Positions 53,745 to 63,670 of a stretch of 64,000 bases of DNA are shown here, piece after piece (the first letter of the stretch is position 1; each line of letters begins with the position of its first letter). The stretch is from NCBI RefSeq assembly GCF_013403975.1, contig NZ_JABFDH010000001.1, positions 1-64,000 on the forward strand. Direction: 5' to 3'. The notes beneath the pieces are model-generated. The model made no database searches, had not been told where the DNA came from, and saw only the letters and a program-made list of their open reading frames with translations. The stretch is from Winogradskyella ursingii (GTDB lineage Bacteria; Bacteroidota; Bacteroidia; Flavobacteriales; Flavobacteriaceae). Position numbers and translations under genes: made by a program.

Positions 53745-55283
53745 TTATTGCAGTGTTGGCGAATAATTTGTTGGAAAATCACCTGCCTCGGCTAAATTGC
53801 CTGAAGCTTCAAAATTAGAGCCATATGTAGCGTCAATGGCCTTCAAGAAGCTGTTAGCCATTAAAGCATAACCTCTGGCGGTTAAATGTACGCCGTCTAA
53901 ACTCACTAAACCTCCAAATACTAGATCTGTGTTTAAGAAGTAGTCGTCAAACTCTATACCTGTTGTAGACGCCTCAACTAAAATAGAATTTAAATCTACC
54001 AAGGCGAGGTTATTAGCGTTTGCTGCAGCAGATAAACTAGAATTATAAGCTTGGGTTGCAGTAGCGATTTCAGTTTGTTCTTCTGGAGTTAATACTAAAT
54101 TATCTGCCATAGGAAAGCTAACACCATTAACATTGGCAGGTGCCGGAACTCCAGGAACTGTCGTCGCGATAGCAGTAGATGCTGTTAATAATATCAAATC
54201 ATTTGCTGTGGCCTGACGTGCTTTACCAAAAATCTGACCAAAAGCCGCTGCTGTTTGAGGCCCTAAAACTGGTGTCAAAGCGCCAGTTATTTGTGCAGTA
54301 CGATCTGGTGCGTTTTCATCATTAATTAATAATGGGTTTGCTGCTGTTTTTGATAATGGATTAAGTCTATCCGGTTCGCCGAAAGCTGTGAATATACCAT
54401 CCAATGGCTCGTACAACTGAGCATTTAAAGCATCAATTTGCGGTGCTAATGCAGGAAGTGAAGGATCTAAAGAGTTAAAAGGCACTGTAGTAAAAAAAGA
54501 TAAACTTGTAATATTAGGTAAATTTCCTATCGCTCCTTTTGCACCATTTGCGGTCAATGCTGCGACCATTGCATTTAATGCACCATCAAACATAGCCGTA
54601 GGAGTGATTGGATTACTTCCGTCACCTCCAGATGTTGCGTAACCTAAAACATCATTTCCTCCAACTTCTGATAATGTGAAAAATGTTGGATTTTGTGCTA
54701 CTGCCAATTCTACAATTGAAGCATTAGGCGCATTTCCTGTAACTCTAACTGCATAAGGGTTGGCATTTGGTAAATTTTGAATATTACCATAGCCTGGAGC
54801 AACCAAATGGAAGCTTTTTGCACCTGGAATTCCTAAATTATTAAAAGGGCCTGCAGGATTGTTTGTAATGTCTGTCATCACCGTAACTGGTCCAATAACT
54901 GATTCAATAGGAACTGGGCCAGCGCCACCAAAAACAAGTCTTGGGTCTGTTAGTCTCATACTTCCTAGTTTTAACCCTCCTAAATTTCCATTCATTAATG
55001 GTTGATTAAAACTTCCACCTCCAACTTTGGCAAATTGAGTCGCCATAATGTTAGGGAATGAATTTTCCTGACTTGCCATAAATAAGGCGTTATCCGTAAA
55101 ACCTGCCGTAAATGAGGCTCCAACAGCTACGAAATTTGAAAAATCGGCTTCTCCAGCTACGAGCTCTGGTAAGGGACCATCATTTTGATTGGCTTGGTCC
55201 CGTAGTTCTTGAACTGTTTCGTTCTCACAGGATAACATTCCTAATGTTAGTAGTGATAGGGTTATATATTTAATATGTTTCAT
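53745..55283 (-). CDS. SGNH/GDSL-type lipoprotein hydrolase
   Basis: 512 residues with a lipobox (MLSC, Cys19). The nucleophile block reads FVAVGASFTAGF (GDSL replaced by GASF), block III is VGGNDVLGYA, and the His block is DGVHLTARGYALMANSF, so the Ser-Asn-His triad is present. A long insertion (about 100 residues) lies in the middle. Encoded 23 bases after a TonB-dependent receptor, the pair probably handles esterified surface substrates, such as lipids or acetylated glycans, at the outer membrane; this is inference. Confidence 0.85.
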   Translation of the reverse strand: MKHIKYITLSLLTLGMLSCENETVQELRDQANQNDGPLPELVAGEADFSNFVAVGASFTAGFTDNALFMASQENSFPNIMATQFAKVGGGSFNQPLMNGNLGGLKLGSMRLTDPRLVFGGAGPVPIESVIGPVTVMTDITNNPAGPFNNLGIPGAKSFHLVAPGYGNIQNLPNANPYAVRVTGNAPNASIVELAVAQNPTFFTLSEVGGNDVLGYATSGGDGSNPITPTAMFDGALNAMVAALTANGAKGAIGNLPNITSLSFFTTVPFNSLDPSLPALAPQIDALNAQLYEPLDGIFTAFGEPDRLNPLSKTAANPLLINDENAPDRTAQITGALTPVLGPQTAAAFGQIFGKARQATANDLILLTASTAIATTVPGVPAPANVNGVSFPMADNLVLTPEEQTEIATATQAYNSSLSAAANANNLALVDLNSILVEASTTGIEFDDYFLNTDLVFGGLVSLDGVHLTARGYALMANSFLKAIDATYGSNFEASGNLAEAGDFPTNYSPTLQ

Positions 55284-55306
55284 CTTTAATGATTTATGAT
55301 GTTATT

Positions 55307-58090
55307 TTATAAATTATCAATTGTCCATGATAAATAATAGATAGAACCAATATTTCCTGTACCTATTGCAGTGAAATATTCGTCACCCAATAAATTAGTA
55401 GCACCTGCTTTAAGAGTGGTTTTTAAAGAAGGAATTGCATAACTTAACTGAGCGTCTACAACATGATAAGCTGGGATGTCGCCATCTCCAAAGGTAGCTT
55501 GCCAAAAATAGTTATCGCTCCATCTCCAAGCGACGTTAAATCCAAAGTTTTTAAATAATTCGGTATTTCCAAAATTCATTTTAGTTCTATGTTGTGGGGT
55601 ATTAAAGCTAGTTCTAAAATCTGGAAAAGAAGCTTGATCAAAATCTTGCTTTGTGAATGTATAACTACCGCCTAAATCAAAATTTCCAAAGATTTTAGTT
55701 GATAAGCCAATAGAACCTCCATAAGAATTAACATCTGCGTCTGAATTTGTATAGGTTTGATAGGTTGTGAAATCCCCATTAGCAATTGCTGCCACTGAGA
55801 GAGAACCATCACCTACTGTACCGTACAGAGGTGCCAATACGGTTTCACCGGAAATAAAATCTGTATACTGGTTGTAATATACGCTCATATCAACAGTTAC
55901 TGTATTCAATTTACCTCTATAACCTACTTCGAAAGAAGTGATTTTTTCTGGTGTTACTAAATCTGAATTTCCTATCCTTAAATCCGCGGGATTACCTGAT
56001 TGACTAAAGTCCATAACAGATGAGGCTAAATATGAATTATTGTAAGCAGCACCACCAGTTTGAGAAATCGTAGCTGGTTGCCCAAATACAGTCTGGCCAG
56101 CAGCACTAACACTATAATCTCTTTCGTAACGATCTAAATTATCAGGTGCACCACCGATTAAGATTGCGCGTCCGGCGTTAAGCCCAATAAACAAATCTTG
56201 TGTTGTCGGATTTCTAAAACCTGTTTGTATAGATGCTCTAATGTTGTGATCTCTATTCACAGTTAAACCAGCAGAAATTCTAGGGGAAACAAATCCATCG
56301 AAAAATTCGGATTTATCATAACGAGCAGAACCAGTTAGTTTTAACTTCATCTCTTCGTTAAGATCAAACTCTTTTTGAAGTTGAGTATAAATTCCATATT
56401 CTGAATAATCAATAGGACCATCAAAATCCGTATAAATAGTTCCAGAAGAATTTAAACTATATTTTCTGTAAGACCCTCCAACTTGGATGTCAATGACATC
56501 CCATAAATGGCTAAAATTGTAATTAGCATCAGCATGTTTATAATTTGAATTATCCTGAAATTTAGAACCTGTTGTTAAATCTGGATCATTAATACTTTGA
56601 TTAAATGCGCTTTGAAATTCATCAGAACCTGGTTCAAAACGTCCAGTATCTGCAGCTTGACGTGCAGCAGCGTGAGCTTGATCGTTTGTAGCACCACCTA
56701 GTGTCTGACCAATATATGCTGCAACATACTCACCAAACCATGTTTGGTCATCTTTCCATGCTCTATTTATATTGATACCTGTAAATACCATATCGTAAGA
56801 ATCACCGGCTTTATCAGACACTACATAACCTCTTACAAAAAAATTATCGTTTCTTACTTCTATTTTGTGTTGTTGCTGAGAAAAGCCAGCAATATTGTAT
56901 CTGTTGGTACCTTGGTAAATAGTGTTACCTGTTCCATATTTTCCTACATATTGAATTTCGAAATCATTTTCCCATGGTCTAAAATATAAACCCCAATCAG
57001 CTTTAATACTTTCAGCGTTATAATTTGTTAAATCGCGTTCTTCGTAACCTGTTCTACTTACATCTACAGATGGAACCAATGTACTGGATCCTGAAGGTGC
57101 AAGTCCTAAGCCTTCCAATAGTAGTGCTACATCATTGATGTTGGTAGAAACCTCATCTCCATAAATGTTATAACCGTCATAGTTGATACTTGATCTATCA
57201 TCACCAGTTCCTGGTTTACCATCATAATTGTTGGCGGTCCAATCTGTACCCTTTAGCCAGCCGAAGTTAACTTTAGCAGCGAATTTTTCGCTAAATTTAT
57301 AAGCTAATCTTATCCCAGAATCTCTATAAGTGTTGTCACCACCAGCTTCTTGTGATGTGATACCTTGCTTATGGTAACCGCTTATGCCTTGAAAATCGAA
57401 AGGACTTTTACTTCGCATAAATAAAATTCCGTTAAAAGCATTTGCCCCGTATAGTGCGGATGCGGCACCAGGTAAGAGTTCTACGCTAAAAACGTCAGTT
57501 TCGTTCATTCCTACTAAATTTCCGATTGGGAAATTCAGTGCAGGAGCAGAATTGTCCATTCCATCGACTAATTGCATGAATCTTGTGTTGGCGAATGAAG
57601 CAAATCCTCGAGTGTTAACAGATTTAAACGTTAAACTGTTTGTATTTACATCGACACCTTTTAAGTTTTCTAAACCATCGTAAAAACCTGCAGAAGCGGT
57701 ATTTTTAATTTCTTTTAAACCAAAACGCTCCACAGTAACAGGAGATTCAAAAATACGTTCAGGTGTACGAGATGCAGATATTACAACTTCATCAAGTGCG
57801 TTACCTTCAATCATCGTTACATCTACTGTTTGATCGTTTGACGTAATTTCAATGGTTTGATCTTCAAATCCGGTGTAACTAACGCGAATAGATAAGGGTG
57901 GATTTTGGTCTACCGTTAATGCATAATTACCGTCAAAATCCGATACTGTACCAGAAGACGTACCTACTACTACAATATTTGCACCAGGTAAGGGCAATCC
58001 TGTATTGTCCGTAATTTTACCTTTTATTGTGGTTTGAGAAAAAGATGCCACACAAAAAAGCATTGCAAAAAGCTTTAAGATTGTTTTCAT
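55307..58090 (-). CDS. TonB-dependent receptor with carboxypeptidase-regulatory-like domain
   Basis: 927 residues. Signal peptide about 1-18; beta domain (TIKGKITDNTGLPLPGANIVVVG and FDGNYALTVDQ); plug with NALDEVVISASRTPERIFESPVTVERF, NTRFMQLVDGMDNSAP and ELLPGAASALYGANAFNG; a 22-strand barrel with long loops, last strand IYYLSWTIDNL. It is outer membrane and takes up a TonB-energised substrate in partnership with the GDSL lipoprotein downstream. Confidence 0.92.
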   Translation of the reverse strand: MKTILKLFAMLFCVASFSQTTIKGKITDNTGLPLPGANIVVVGTSSGTVSDFDGNYALTVDQNPPLSIRVSYTGFEDQTIEITSNDQTVDVTMIEGNALDEVVISASRTPERIFESPVTVERFGLKEIKNTASAGFYDGLENLKGVDVNTNSLTFKSVNTRGFASFANTRFMQLVDGMDNSAPALNFPIGNLVGMNETDVFSVELLPGAASALYGANAFNGILFMRSKSPFDFQGISGYHKQGITSQEAGGDNTYRDSGIRLAYKFSEKFAAKVNFGWLKGTDWTANNYDGKPGTGDDRSSINYDGYNIYGDEVSTNINDVALLLEGLGLAPSGSSTLVPSVDVSRTGYEERDLTNYNAESIKADWGLYFRPWENDFEIQYVGKYGTGNTIYQGTNRYNIAGFSQQQHKIEVRNDNFFVRGYVVSDKAGDSYDMVFTGININRAWKDDQTWFGEYVAAYIGQTLGGATNDQAHAAARQAADTGRFEPGSDEFQSAFNQSINDPDLTTGSKFQDNSNYKHADANYNFSHLWDVIDIQVGGSYRKYSLNSSGTIYTDFDGPIDYSEYGIYTQLQKEFDLNEEMKLKLTGSARYDKSEFFDGFVSPRISAGLTVNRDHNIRASIQTGFRNPTTQDLFIGLNAGRAILIGGAPDNLDRYERDYSVSAAGQTVFGQPATISQTGGAAYNNSYLASSVMDFSQSGNPADLRIGNSDLVTPEKITSFEVGYRGKLNTVTVDMSVYYNQYTDFISGETVLAPLYGTVGDGSLSVAAIANGDFTTYQTYTNSDADVNSYGGSIGLSTKIFGNFDLGGSYTFTKQDFDQASFPDFRTSFNTPQHRTKMNFGNTELFKNFGFNVAWRWSDNYFWQATFGDGDIPAYHVVDAQLSYAIPSLKTTLKAGATNLLGDEYFTAIGTGNIGSIYYLSWTIDNL

Positions 58091-58179
58091 TTTAGAGAAT
58101 TAGTTAATTTATTAGATCAGCAATTTAAATAAATATATGAAAAGTCAATAAGAAATTCTCATAAAATTATGCATGCATA

Positions 58180-58236
58180 GTAAATTATTAAAAAATTAAA
58201 GCCACTACATTGAGTAATCCTCAACTAGGTGGCTTT
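58180..58236 (-). terminator. terminator of the glgA-like/DUF4270/glmS operon
   Basis: AAAGCCAC (58198) and GTGGCTTT (58229-58236) with inner TTGAG/CTCAA; an AT-rich run follows on the minus strand. Confidence 0.8.
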
Positions 58237-58264
58237 AAATTATGAATTCTATAATTTAGAAAAT

Positions 58265-60112
58265 TTATTCTACAGTAACAGATTTAGCTAAATTTCTTGG
58301 CTGGTCAACATTTTTATTTAACATTACAGCTATATGATAAGATAATAGTTGAAGTGGTATTGTGGTGAGCAATGGTGTTAAACACTCAATCGTTTCTGGG
58401 ACTTCAATGACGTGATCCGCTAATTCCTTCACATTCTTGTCCCCTTTGGTAACAATTCCTATGATTTTACCTTTCCTGGATTTTATTTCTTGAATGTTAC
58501 TCACTACCTTTTCATAATGTCCTTTTTTTGTAGCTATAACGACAACAGGCATTTGTTCGTCAATTAGCGCAATTGGGCCATGTTTCATCTCTGCAGCAGG
58601 ATAACCTTCTGCATGGATATATGAAATTTCTTTTAGTTTTAATGCTCCTTCTAATGCTACTGGAAAATTGAAACCACGTCCTAAATACAAAAAGTTAGTA
58701 GCATCTTTATATATTTCGGCCACAGTTTGAACATAAGCATCAGACTTGAGAGCTTCTTCAACTTTACTTGGTATGGTTTCAAGTTCAATTAAATGATGTC
58801 TAAATTCTGAACTTGATATAGTACCTTTAGCTCTAGCGAGTCTAAGTGCAATTAAAGTTAAAACCGTTATCTGTGTGGTAAATGCTTTTGTTGATGCCAC
58901 ACCAATTTCTGGCCCAGCATGCGTGTAGGCACCAGCATCAGTTTCTCTGGCAATAGAAGATCCCACCACATTACAAACACCAAACACAAATGCTCCTTTG
59001 GATTTTGCCAATTTTATGGCTGCCAAAGTATCAGCTGTTTCTCCAGACTGCGAAATTGCAATTACAACATCTTTCTCTGTTATTACAGGATTTCTGTATC
59101 TAAATTCTGAAGCGTATTCTACCTCTACGGGTATTCTTGCCAAATCTTCGAATATATATTCAGCAACCAAACCAGCATGCCATGATGTGCCACAAGCGAC
59201 AACTATAATGCGGTCTGCTGCCAAAAATTTTTTCATGTTATCCTCAACACCAGCTAGTTTAACTAACGCTTCGTTGCTAAGCAGTCGTCCTCTAAACGTA
59301 TCGAAAATAGCATTAGGTTGCTCGTGAATTTCTTTGAGCATAAAATGATCATAACCGCCTTTTTCAATTTGCTCCAAATTAAGTTGAAGTTCTTGTACAT
59401 AGGGATCTACCACTGCATCGCTCTTAATTTTTCTGACCTTTATATCCTTATCTCTTCTAATAATAGCCATTTCCTCATCTTCAAGATAAATAGCATTTTT
59501 TGTAAATTCGATAAAAGGAGATGCATCACTGGCAATAAAAAATTCATCGTCACCAATTCCAATAGCCAAAGGGCTACCTAATTTAGCTACAACAATTTCA
59601 TTTGGTTTATTTTTATCGAATACAGCAATGGCATAAGCACCAATAACTTGATTCAATGCAATTTGAACTGCTTTCCCTAGTTTGATGTTATCATTTTTCT
59701 TAACATCCTCTATAAGATTGACTAATACTTCTGTATCAGTATCGGACTTAAAAGTATAGCCACGTTTTATCAATTCCTTTTTAAGAGAATCGTAATTTTC
59801 GATGATACCATTATGTATAATAACTAAATCACCTGAGTTGGAATAATGTGGGTGCGAGTTTACATCATTTGGAACACCATGTGTTGCCCAGCGTGTATGC
59901 CCAATTCCTAAAGTACCGTCTGTGCTTATTTCGTTTTCTAACTTTTCTTTTAGGTCAGAAACTTTCCCTTTTGTTTTGGATAGTTTAATGTTTTTACCGT
60001 CATATAACGCAATACCTGCACTATCGTAACCACGGTACTCTAATCTCTGCAATCCCTTTATAATGATAGGATAGGCATCTCGGTGACCAATATATCCAAC
60101 AATTCCACACAT
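58265..60112 (-). CDS. glmS: glucosamine-6-phosphate synthase
   Basis: 615 residues. Converts fructose-6-phosphate and glutamine to glucosamine-6-phosphate for peptidoglycan and LPS. N-terminal Cys nucleophile (MCGIVGYIGHRDAY), LGIGHTRWATHG, then two SIS domains (VACGTSWHAGLVAEYI, ISQSGETADTLAAI and YLGRGFNFPVALEGALKLKE), ending in KSVTVE. Complete. Last gene of an operon following DUF4270 by 12 bases; that gap is far too short for a glmS ribozyme. Confidence 0.97.
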   Translation of the reverse strand: MCGIVGYIGHRDAYPIIIKGLQRLEYRGYDSAGIALYDGKNIKLSKTKGKVSDLKEKLENEISTDGTLGIGHTRWATHGVPNDVNSHPHYSNSGDLVIIHNGIIENYDSLKKELIKRGYTFKSDTDTEVLVNLIEDVKKNDNIKLGKAVQIALNQVIGAYAIAVFDKNKPNEIVVAKLGSPLAIGIGDDEFFIASDASPFIEFTKNAIYLEDEEMAIIRRDKDIKVRKIKSDAVVDPYVQELQLNLEQIEKGGYDHFMLKEIHEQPNAIFDTFRGRLLSNEALVKLAGVEDNMKKFLAADRIIVVACGTSWHAGLVAEYIFEDLARIPVEVEYASEFRYRNPVITEKDVVIAISQSGETADTLAAIKLAKSKGAFVFGVCNVVGSSIARETDAGAYTHAGPEIGVASTKAFTTQITVLTLIALRLARAKGTISSSEFRHHLIELETIPSKVEEALKSDAYVQTVAEIYKDATNFLYLGRGFNFPVALEGALKLKEISYIHAEGYPAAEMKHGPIALIDEQMPVVVIATKKGHYEKVVSNIQEIKSRKGKIIGIVTKGDKNVKELADHVIEVPETIECLTPLLTTIPLQLLSYHIAVMLNKNVDQPRNLAKSVTVE

Positions 60113-60124
60113 GGGTTAATTTCT

Positions 60125-61792
60125 TTAGTTTGGTTCGGTATAATAGATTTCTAGCTGAACTCTCTTACTATCATCTTCTGTATTGCTGCCATGTAATACG
60201 GTACCTCTAGGTGTTAAAATAGAACTAATGGGAACAGTTAAATCTGAGTCGTCTGTTGATTGCACCTTACGTTGCATCAATAATTCTTCTAAATTAACAT
60301 TTAGGGAAACAGACAAGCCTAATTCTACATTAGTAGAATCTCGTATTAAAAGATTATTGATATGTTCTGTAATTTTTAATTTGTATTTGATTCCCTTTCC
60401 ATTAGGATCTTCTCCAACACGCTGAAGCGGTCCAAGATGACTAGTTAGTGATGCCGAAGGTAAGTTATTGTTAATACCATCTAAAAAATAATCTACCAAT
60501 GGCGTTTTATTCTGTGCATCATACACATATATGCGATTTGGCTCTTTTTTCGGTGTTTCAACTAACGATTGGTCAACATAAAACACTAGATTAGCTTCGT
60601 TTACCAAGCGCTTTGATCTTATGAATTTTCCATTTTCAGTTACCACAAAATCATCCCTAAATGCTTCAAAGGCTCCCTCTTCATCAAAAAGTTTGATTTT
60701 TGCTACAGCACCTTCACCACCTTTAAGGAACAATCTACTATCACCATTTTCTTCATCACCGTCATTTAAAGGTAATGTAAAGTCATTTTCAAAAAAATTG
60801 ACTCTCATAGGCTCAAATGTAAGTTCAAACAAATCCTGTTCTGTTGCAGAAGGATCATCTGTGGTAGCGTTAGTAGGTCTAGTATAATAAATTGTAATAT
60901 TAGAATTTACTGCTCCGGTGTTAAGTACAATAAAACTACCATCATCGTTAACGGATTCTGCCTTAAAATAAATCCCTCTAAAATATTCGGCAAAATTATT
61001 AGCACTACTTAAATCTGCTGTGCCCTGTCTATCTATAATTTTAGTTTTCCAAAAATCTTTGTCTAGATGTAATCTTATACCTGGTGATAATCGTTGAGAA
61101 ACTTCTAAATCACCGGCATCATTCACAGTTTTGAGAACAAACCCAGCGTCATTTACATTGATATTCCCATCTGGTCTAAGAGAAGATTGTTCTCCATTAA
61201 TAACAGGAATGGGTTCACTTTCTAAGTCGCCTTCAGTAATTGTTTCCATAGTAGATACCGACATATCAGAAAAATAAGCTTGAGGCTCATTAAACTCTCC
61301 ATCAGGATCAAAATCCCTTAAAAAATAATTGCTTTGAAAAAGACTTAGTTTTATCGGTTGACTGCCTATAACAGAATCCGTTTCGTAAGTCACATTGCCC
61401 ATTTCATTAACTTCTATGGCATTGCTAAAATAAGGAAGGTATAAAACAACTGAGTCGATAGTTACCAGTCCATTTTCTATTTCTTCCATCTCGGCAAATT
61501 CTGGCTCATAATCCTCTAACGTGAGTTGTGACACAAAGCTCGCTGTTGTACTGCCGTATAAATCCTCATAATAACCTAAAGCAGAAAAACCAAGACTATT
61601 GGTTTGTACTGGACCTAAAGCATCTGTATAAGTTAATATATCGTAGGTCTCAGAAAGTTGATTGAAATTAGTGGCATTATCCTCATTGATAATGTCAGAT
61701 TCCAGTGATGCAAAGTCTTTGTCACAAGCTATAAAGCTTAAAAGCAATAAGCTAACTGTTGTGATTTGAAGGGCATATTTTCTTAATTTCAT
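60125..61792 (-). CDS. DUF4270 lipoprotein
   Basis: 555 residues, type II signal peptide (FIACDKDF, Cys at about 23). Conserved features of the DUF4270 family, found in Bacteroidota: an early YDILTYTDALGPVQTNSLGFSALGYYEDLYGSTTASF and VTIDSVVLYLPY, with mid-protein LFLKGGEG. Beta-rich and probably on the outer membrane. It sits between the glgA-like gene (8 bases) and glmS (12 bases), a conserved flavobacterial set, suggesting a role in envelope or capsule metabolism, but none is demonstrated. Confidence 0.87.
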   Translation of the reverse strand: MKLRKYALQITTVSLLLLSFIACDKDFASLESDIINEDNATNFNQLSETYDILTYTDALGPVQTNSLGFSALGYYEDLYGSTTASFVSQLTLEDYEPEFAEMEEIENGLVTIDSVVLYLPYFSNAIEVNEMGNVTYETDSVIGSQPIKLSLFQSNYFLRDFDPDGEFNEPQAYFSDMSVSTMETITEGDLESEPIPVINGEQSSLRPDGNINVNDAGFVLKTVNDAGDLEVSQRLSPGIRLHLDKDFWKTKIIDRQGTADLSSANNFAEYFRGIYFKAESVNDDGSFIVLNTGAVNSNITIYYTRPTNATTDDPSATEQDLFELTFEPMRVNFFENDFTLPLNDGDEENGDSRLFLKGGEGAVAKIKLFDEEGAFEAFRDDFVVTENGKFIRSKRLVNEANLVFYVDQSLVETPKKEPNRIYVYDAQNKTPLVDYFLDGINNNLPSASLTSHLGPLQRVGEDPNGKGIKYKLKITEHINNLLIRDSTNVELGLSVSLNVNLEELLMQRKVQSTDDSDLTVPISSILTPRGTVLHGSNTEDDSKRVQLEIYYTEPN

Positions 61793-61800
61793 AGGTGCTA

Positions 61801-62613
61801 TTAGCTGTTGAGTACAGTATTTGTGTAAAATTCGGTATATGGGTCTGCAAATTCTTCAATAGAATGAAATCCTAATACCGGCTTTGATAAATTTTCGATA
61901 TAAGTATCCAGTTCTTTTGGTAATTCTTCTGATCCTCTAATGACGGCATCAGAATTATCAATCGCAACTTTCATTAGATTAATATAATCTGGTTCTTCAA
62001 GTGGTTTGGTTGCCTCGCTATCCAATCCATCAAAGTTTATTTTAGAAACCATATTCTTATCTAACGTGCCATCAAAGGTTTGATTGTAAACAGAGGTCAC
62101 AATTTTACTTTCTGTGAATAACGGCTCGTCTTTATAAAATTCTTTAAGATAAAGAGGGAGTAATGAAGCTAACCATCCATTAACATGAATAATGTCTGGT
62201 GCCCAGTTTAGTTTCTTTACGGTTTCAATAACCCCTTTTGCAAAGAAAATAGCGCGTTCATCATTATCAGGAAATAGTTTGCCGTCTTCATCTGTCAATG
62301 TGGCTTTACGCTTAAAATAATCTTCATTATCTATAAAATAAACCTGAATACGCTCTTTAGGGATTGACGCAACCTTAATGATAAGTGGCATATCCAAATC
62401 ATTAATAACTAAATTAATACCAGAAAGTCTAATAACCTCATGCAGTTGGTGACGTCTTTCATTAATATTACCAAAGCGAGGCATAAATATTCGTATCTGA
62501 CCTCCTTGTTTATTTACCATTCTCGGAGCCTCAAAGGACATGGAGGAAATCTCGGTTTCTGGTAAATACGGAACTACTTCAGAGGACACATACAATATTC
62601 GTTTATCTTTCAT
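61801..62613 (-). CDS. glycogen/starch synthase N-terminal-domain protein
   Basis: 270 residues covering only the N-terminal half of GT5 synthases (normal length about 480): RILYVSSEVVPYLPETEISSMSFEAPRMVNKQGGQIRIFMPRFG and APDIIHVNGWLASLLPLYLK (the HxNDWxT-like segment). The ADP-glucose loop KTGGL is replaced by PETEIS, and the whole C-terminal Rossmann lobe with its ExGG motif is missing, so it is probably not a functional glucosyltransferase. Such half-length proteins recur next to panC in Flavobacteriaceae. First gene of the operon with DUF4270 and glmS; its leader has a terminator-like hairpin. Confidence 0.82.
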   Translation of the reverse strand: MKDKRILYVSSEVVPYLPETEISSMSFEAPRMVNKQGGQIRIFMPRFGNINERRHQLHEVIRLSGINLVINDLDMPLIIKVASIPKERIQVYFIDNEDYFKRKATLTDEDGKLFPDNDERAIFFAKGVIETVKKLNWAPDIIHVNGWLASLLPLYLKEFYKDEPLFTESKIVTSVYNQTFDGTLDKNMVSKINFDGLDSEATKPLEEPDYINLMKVAIDNSDAVIRGSEELPKELDTYIENLSKPVLGFHSIEEFADPYTEFYTNTVLNS

Positions 62614-62634
62614 GTATAAGGGTGTTATAATGTT

Positions 62635-62693
62635 AAAAAAACAAGGTTTTAAATTTTTCGATTCAAAAAACCGAAAAGGCTTTAAAAGCTTGT
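62635..62693 (-). promoter_or_regulatory. attenuator-like stem-loop in the leader of the glgA-like operon
   Basis: On the minus strand ACAAGCTTTTAAA...TTTTCG pairs with CGAAAA...TTTAAAACCTTGT (about 18 pairs with an internal loop; 62641-62693), then seven T residues (62635-62641), 22 bases before the ATG. No minus-strand gene lies upstream, so this is not a normal gene-end terminator; premature termination or transcript stabilisation is possible. Confidence 0.55.
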
Positions 62694-62733
62694 TTGTTGA
62701 TTTTTATAGCTTTAATTAAAAGTAAAAAACACG

Positions 62734-62741
62734 CAAAATTA
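62734..62741 (-). promoter_or_regulatory. glgA-like operon -7 box
   Basis: Minus-strand TAATTTTG matches TAnnTTTG, upstream of the leader hairpin; it predicts a leader of about 115 bases. Confidence 0.5.
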
Positions 62742-62772
62742 CAAAAATTTATGCAGAGTGTCAGTATTATAT

Positions 62773-62780
62773 TATGTTTG
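62773..62780 (+). promoter_or_regulatory. panC promoter -7 box
   Basis: TATGTTTG matches TAnnTTTG, 25 bases before the panC TTG start; back to back with the minus-strand box at 62734-62741. Confidence 0.55.
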
Positions 62781-62805
62781 CAAGCGTTAATTTTTTGTTA
62801 TTACA

Positions 62806-63657
62806 TTGAAAATATTTCAGAATAAAACCGAATTATCGTCCTATTTAGACGCTCTTAAAAAAATGGGTTTATCTATTGGGCTTGTACCTACAATGGGAGC
62901 TCTTCATCAGGGACACTTAACCTTGGTCAATGAAGCTTTGGAGAAAAACGATAAAGTTGTTGTCAGTGTGTTTGTTAATCCTACCCAATTTGATAACAAA
63001 GAGGATCTTAAAAAGTATCCTAGAACGTTAGAAGCCGATGTAACTTTGCTTAAGACAGTAAGTAAGGATTCTATTGTGGTTTACGCTCCAACTGTCGGTG
63101 ATGTATATGGTGACGATGTAGCTTCACAGTCTTTTTCTTTTGAAGGCTTAGAACATGAAATGGAGGGTGCTTTTAGACAAGGTCATTTTGATGGTGTTGG
63201 CACCATAGTTAAGCGTCTTTTGGAAAATGTAAAACCTGACCATGCTTATTTCGGCGAAAAGGATTTTCAGCAATTACAGATTGTCAAAAAATTAGTGGCT
63301 CTACAGAACATGCCAGTTGAAATTGTAGGCTGTAAAATTCACAGAGCAAAAGACGGGTTGGCAATGAGCTCAAGAAATGCCAGATTAACTCCTGAGCACA
63401 GAAAGGCAGCTACATTTATATACAAAATACTCAAAACTGCCAAAAAAAAGTTTGGCACAAAAAGTGCTAAAAACATTACGGAATGGGTTCAGGAACAATT
63501 TCAATTACATCCACTGTTGGAACTGGAATATTTTATAATTGCAGACACCGAGACCTTAAAACCACTTAAAAGAAAATCAACACACAAAACATATAGAGCA
63601 TTTATTGCTGTCTATGCTGGCGATATAAGACTTATAGATAATATCGCATTTAATTAA
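62806..63657 (+). CDS. panC: pantothenate synthetase
   Basis: 283 residues, joins pantoate and beta-alanine. [17 protein letters not shown] holds the HIGH-like motif; [27 protein letters not shown] and [10 protein letters not shown] (KMSKS region) are typical. The start codon is TTG at 62806, immediately before KIFQNKTEL; no ATG is suitably placed. panD follows after 13 bases, giving a pantothenate operon in which PanD supplies the beta-alanine. Confidence 0.96.
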   Translation: MKIFQNKTELSSYLDALKKMGLSIGLVPTMGALHQGHLTLVNEALEKNDKVVVSVFVNPTQFDNKEDLKKYPRTLEADVTLLKTVSKDSIVVYAPTVGDVYGDDVASQSFSFEGLEHEMEGAFRQGHFDGVGTIVKRLLENVKPDHAYFGEKDFQQLQIVKKLVALQNMPVEIVGCKIHRAKDGLAMSSRNARLTPEHRKAATFIYKILKTAKKKFGTKSAKNITEWVQEQFQLHPLLELEYFIIADTETLKPLKRKSTHKTYRAFIAVYAGDIRLIDNIAFN

Positions 63658-63670
63658 TTATCTTTGCCAT

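Noticed and set aside
60113-60124. glmS ribozyme or riboswitch before glmS
   Set aside because: Only 12 bases separate glmS from DUF4270; there is no room for a ribozyme.
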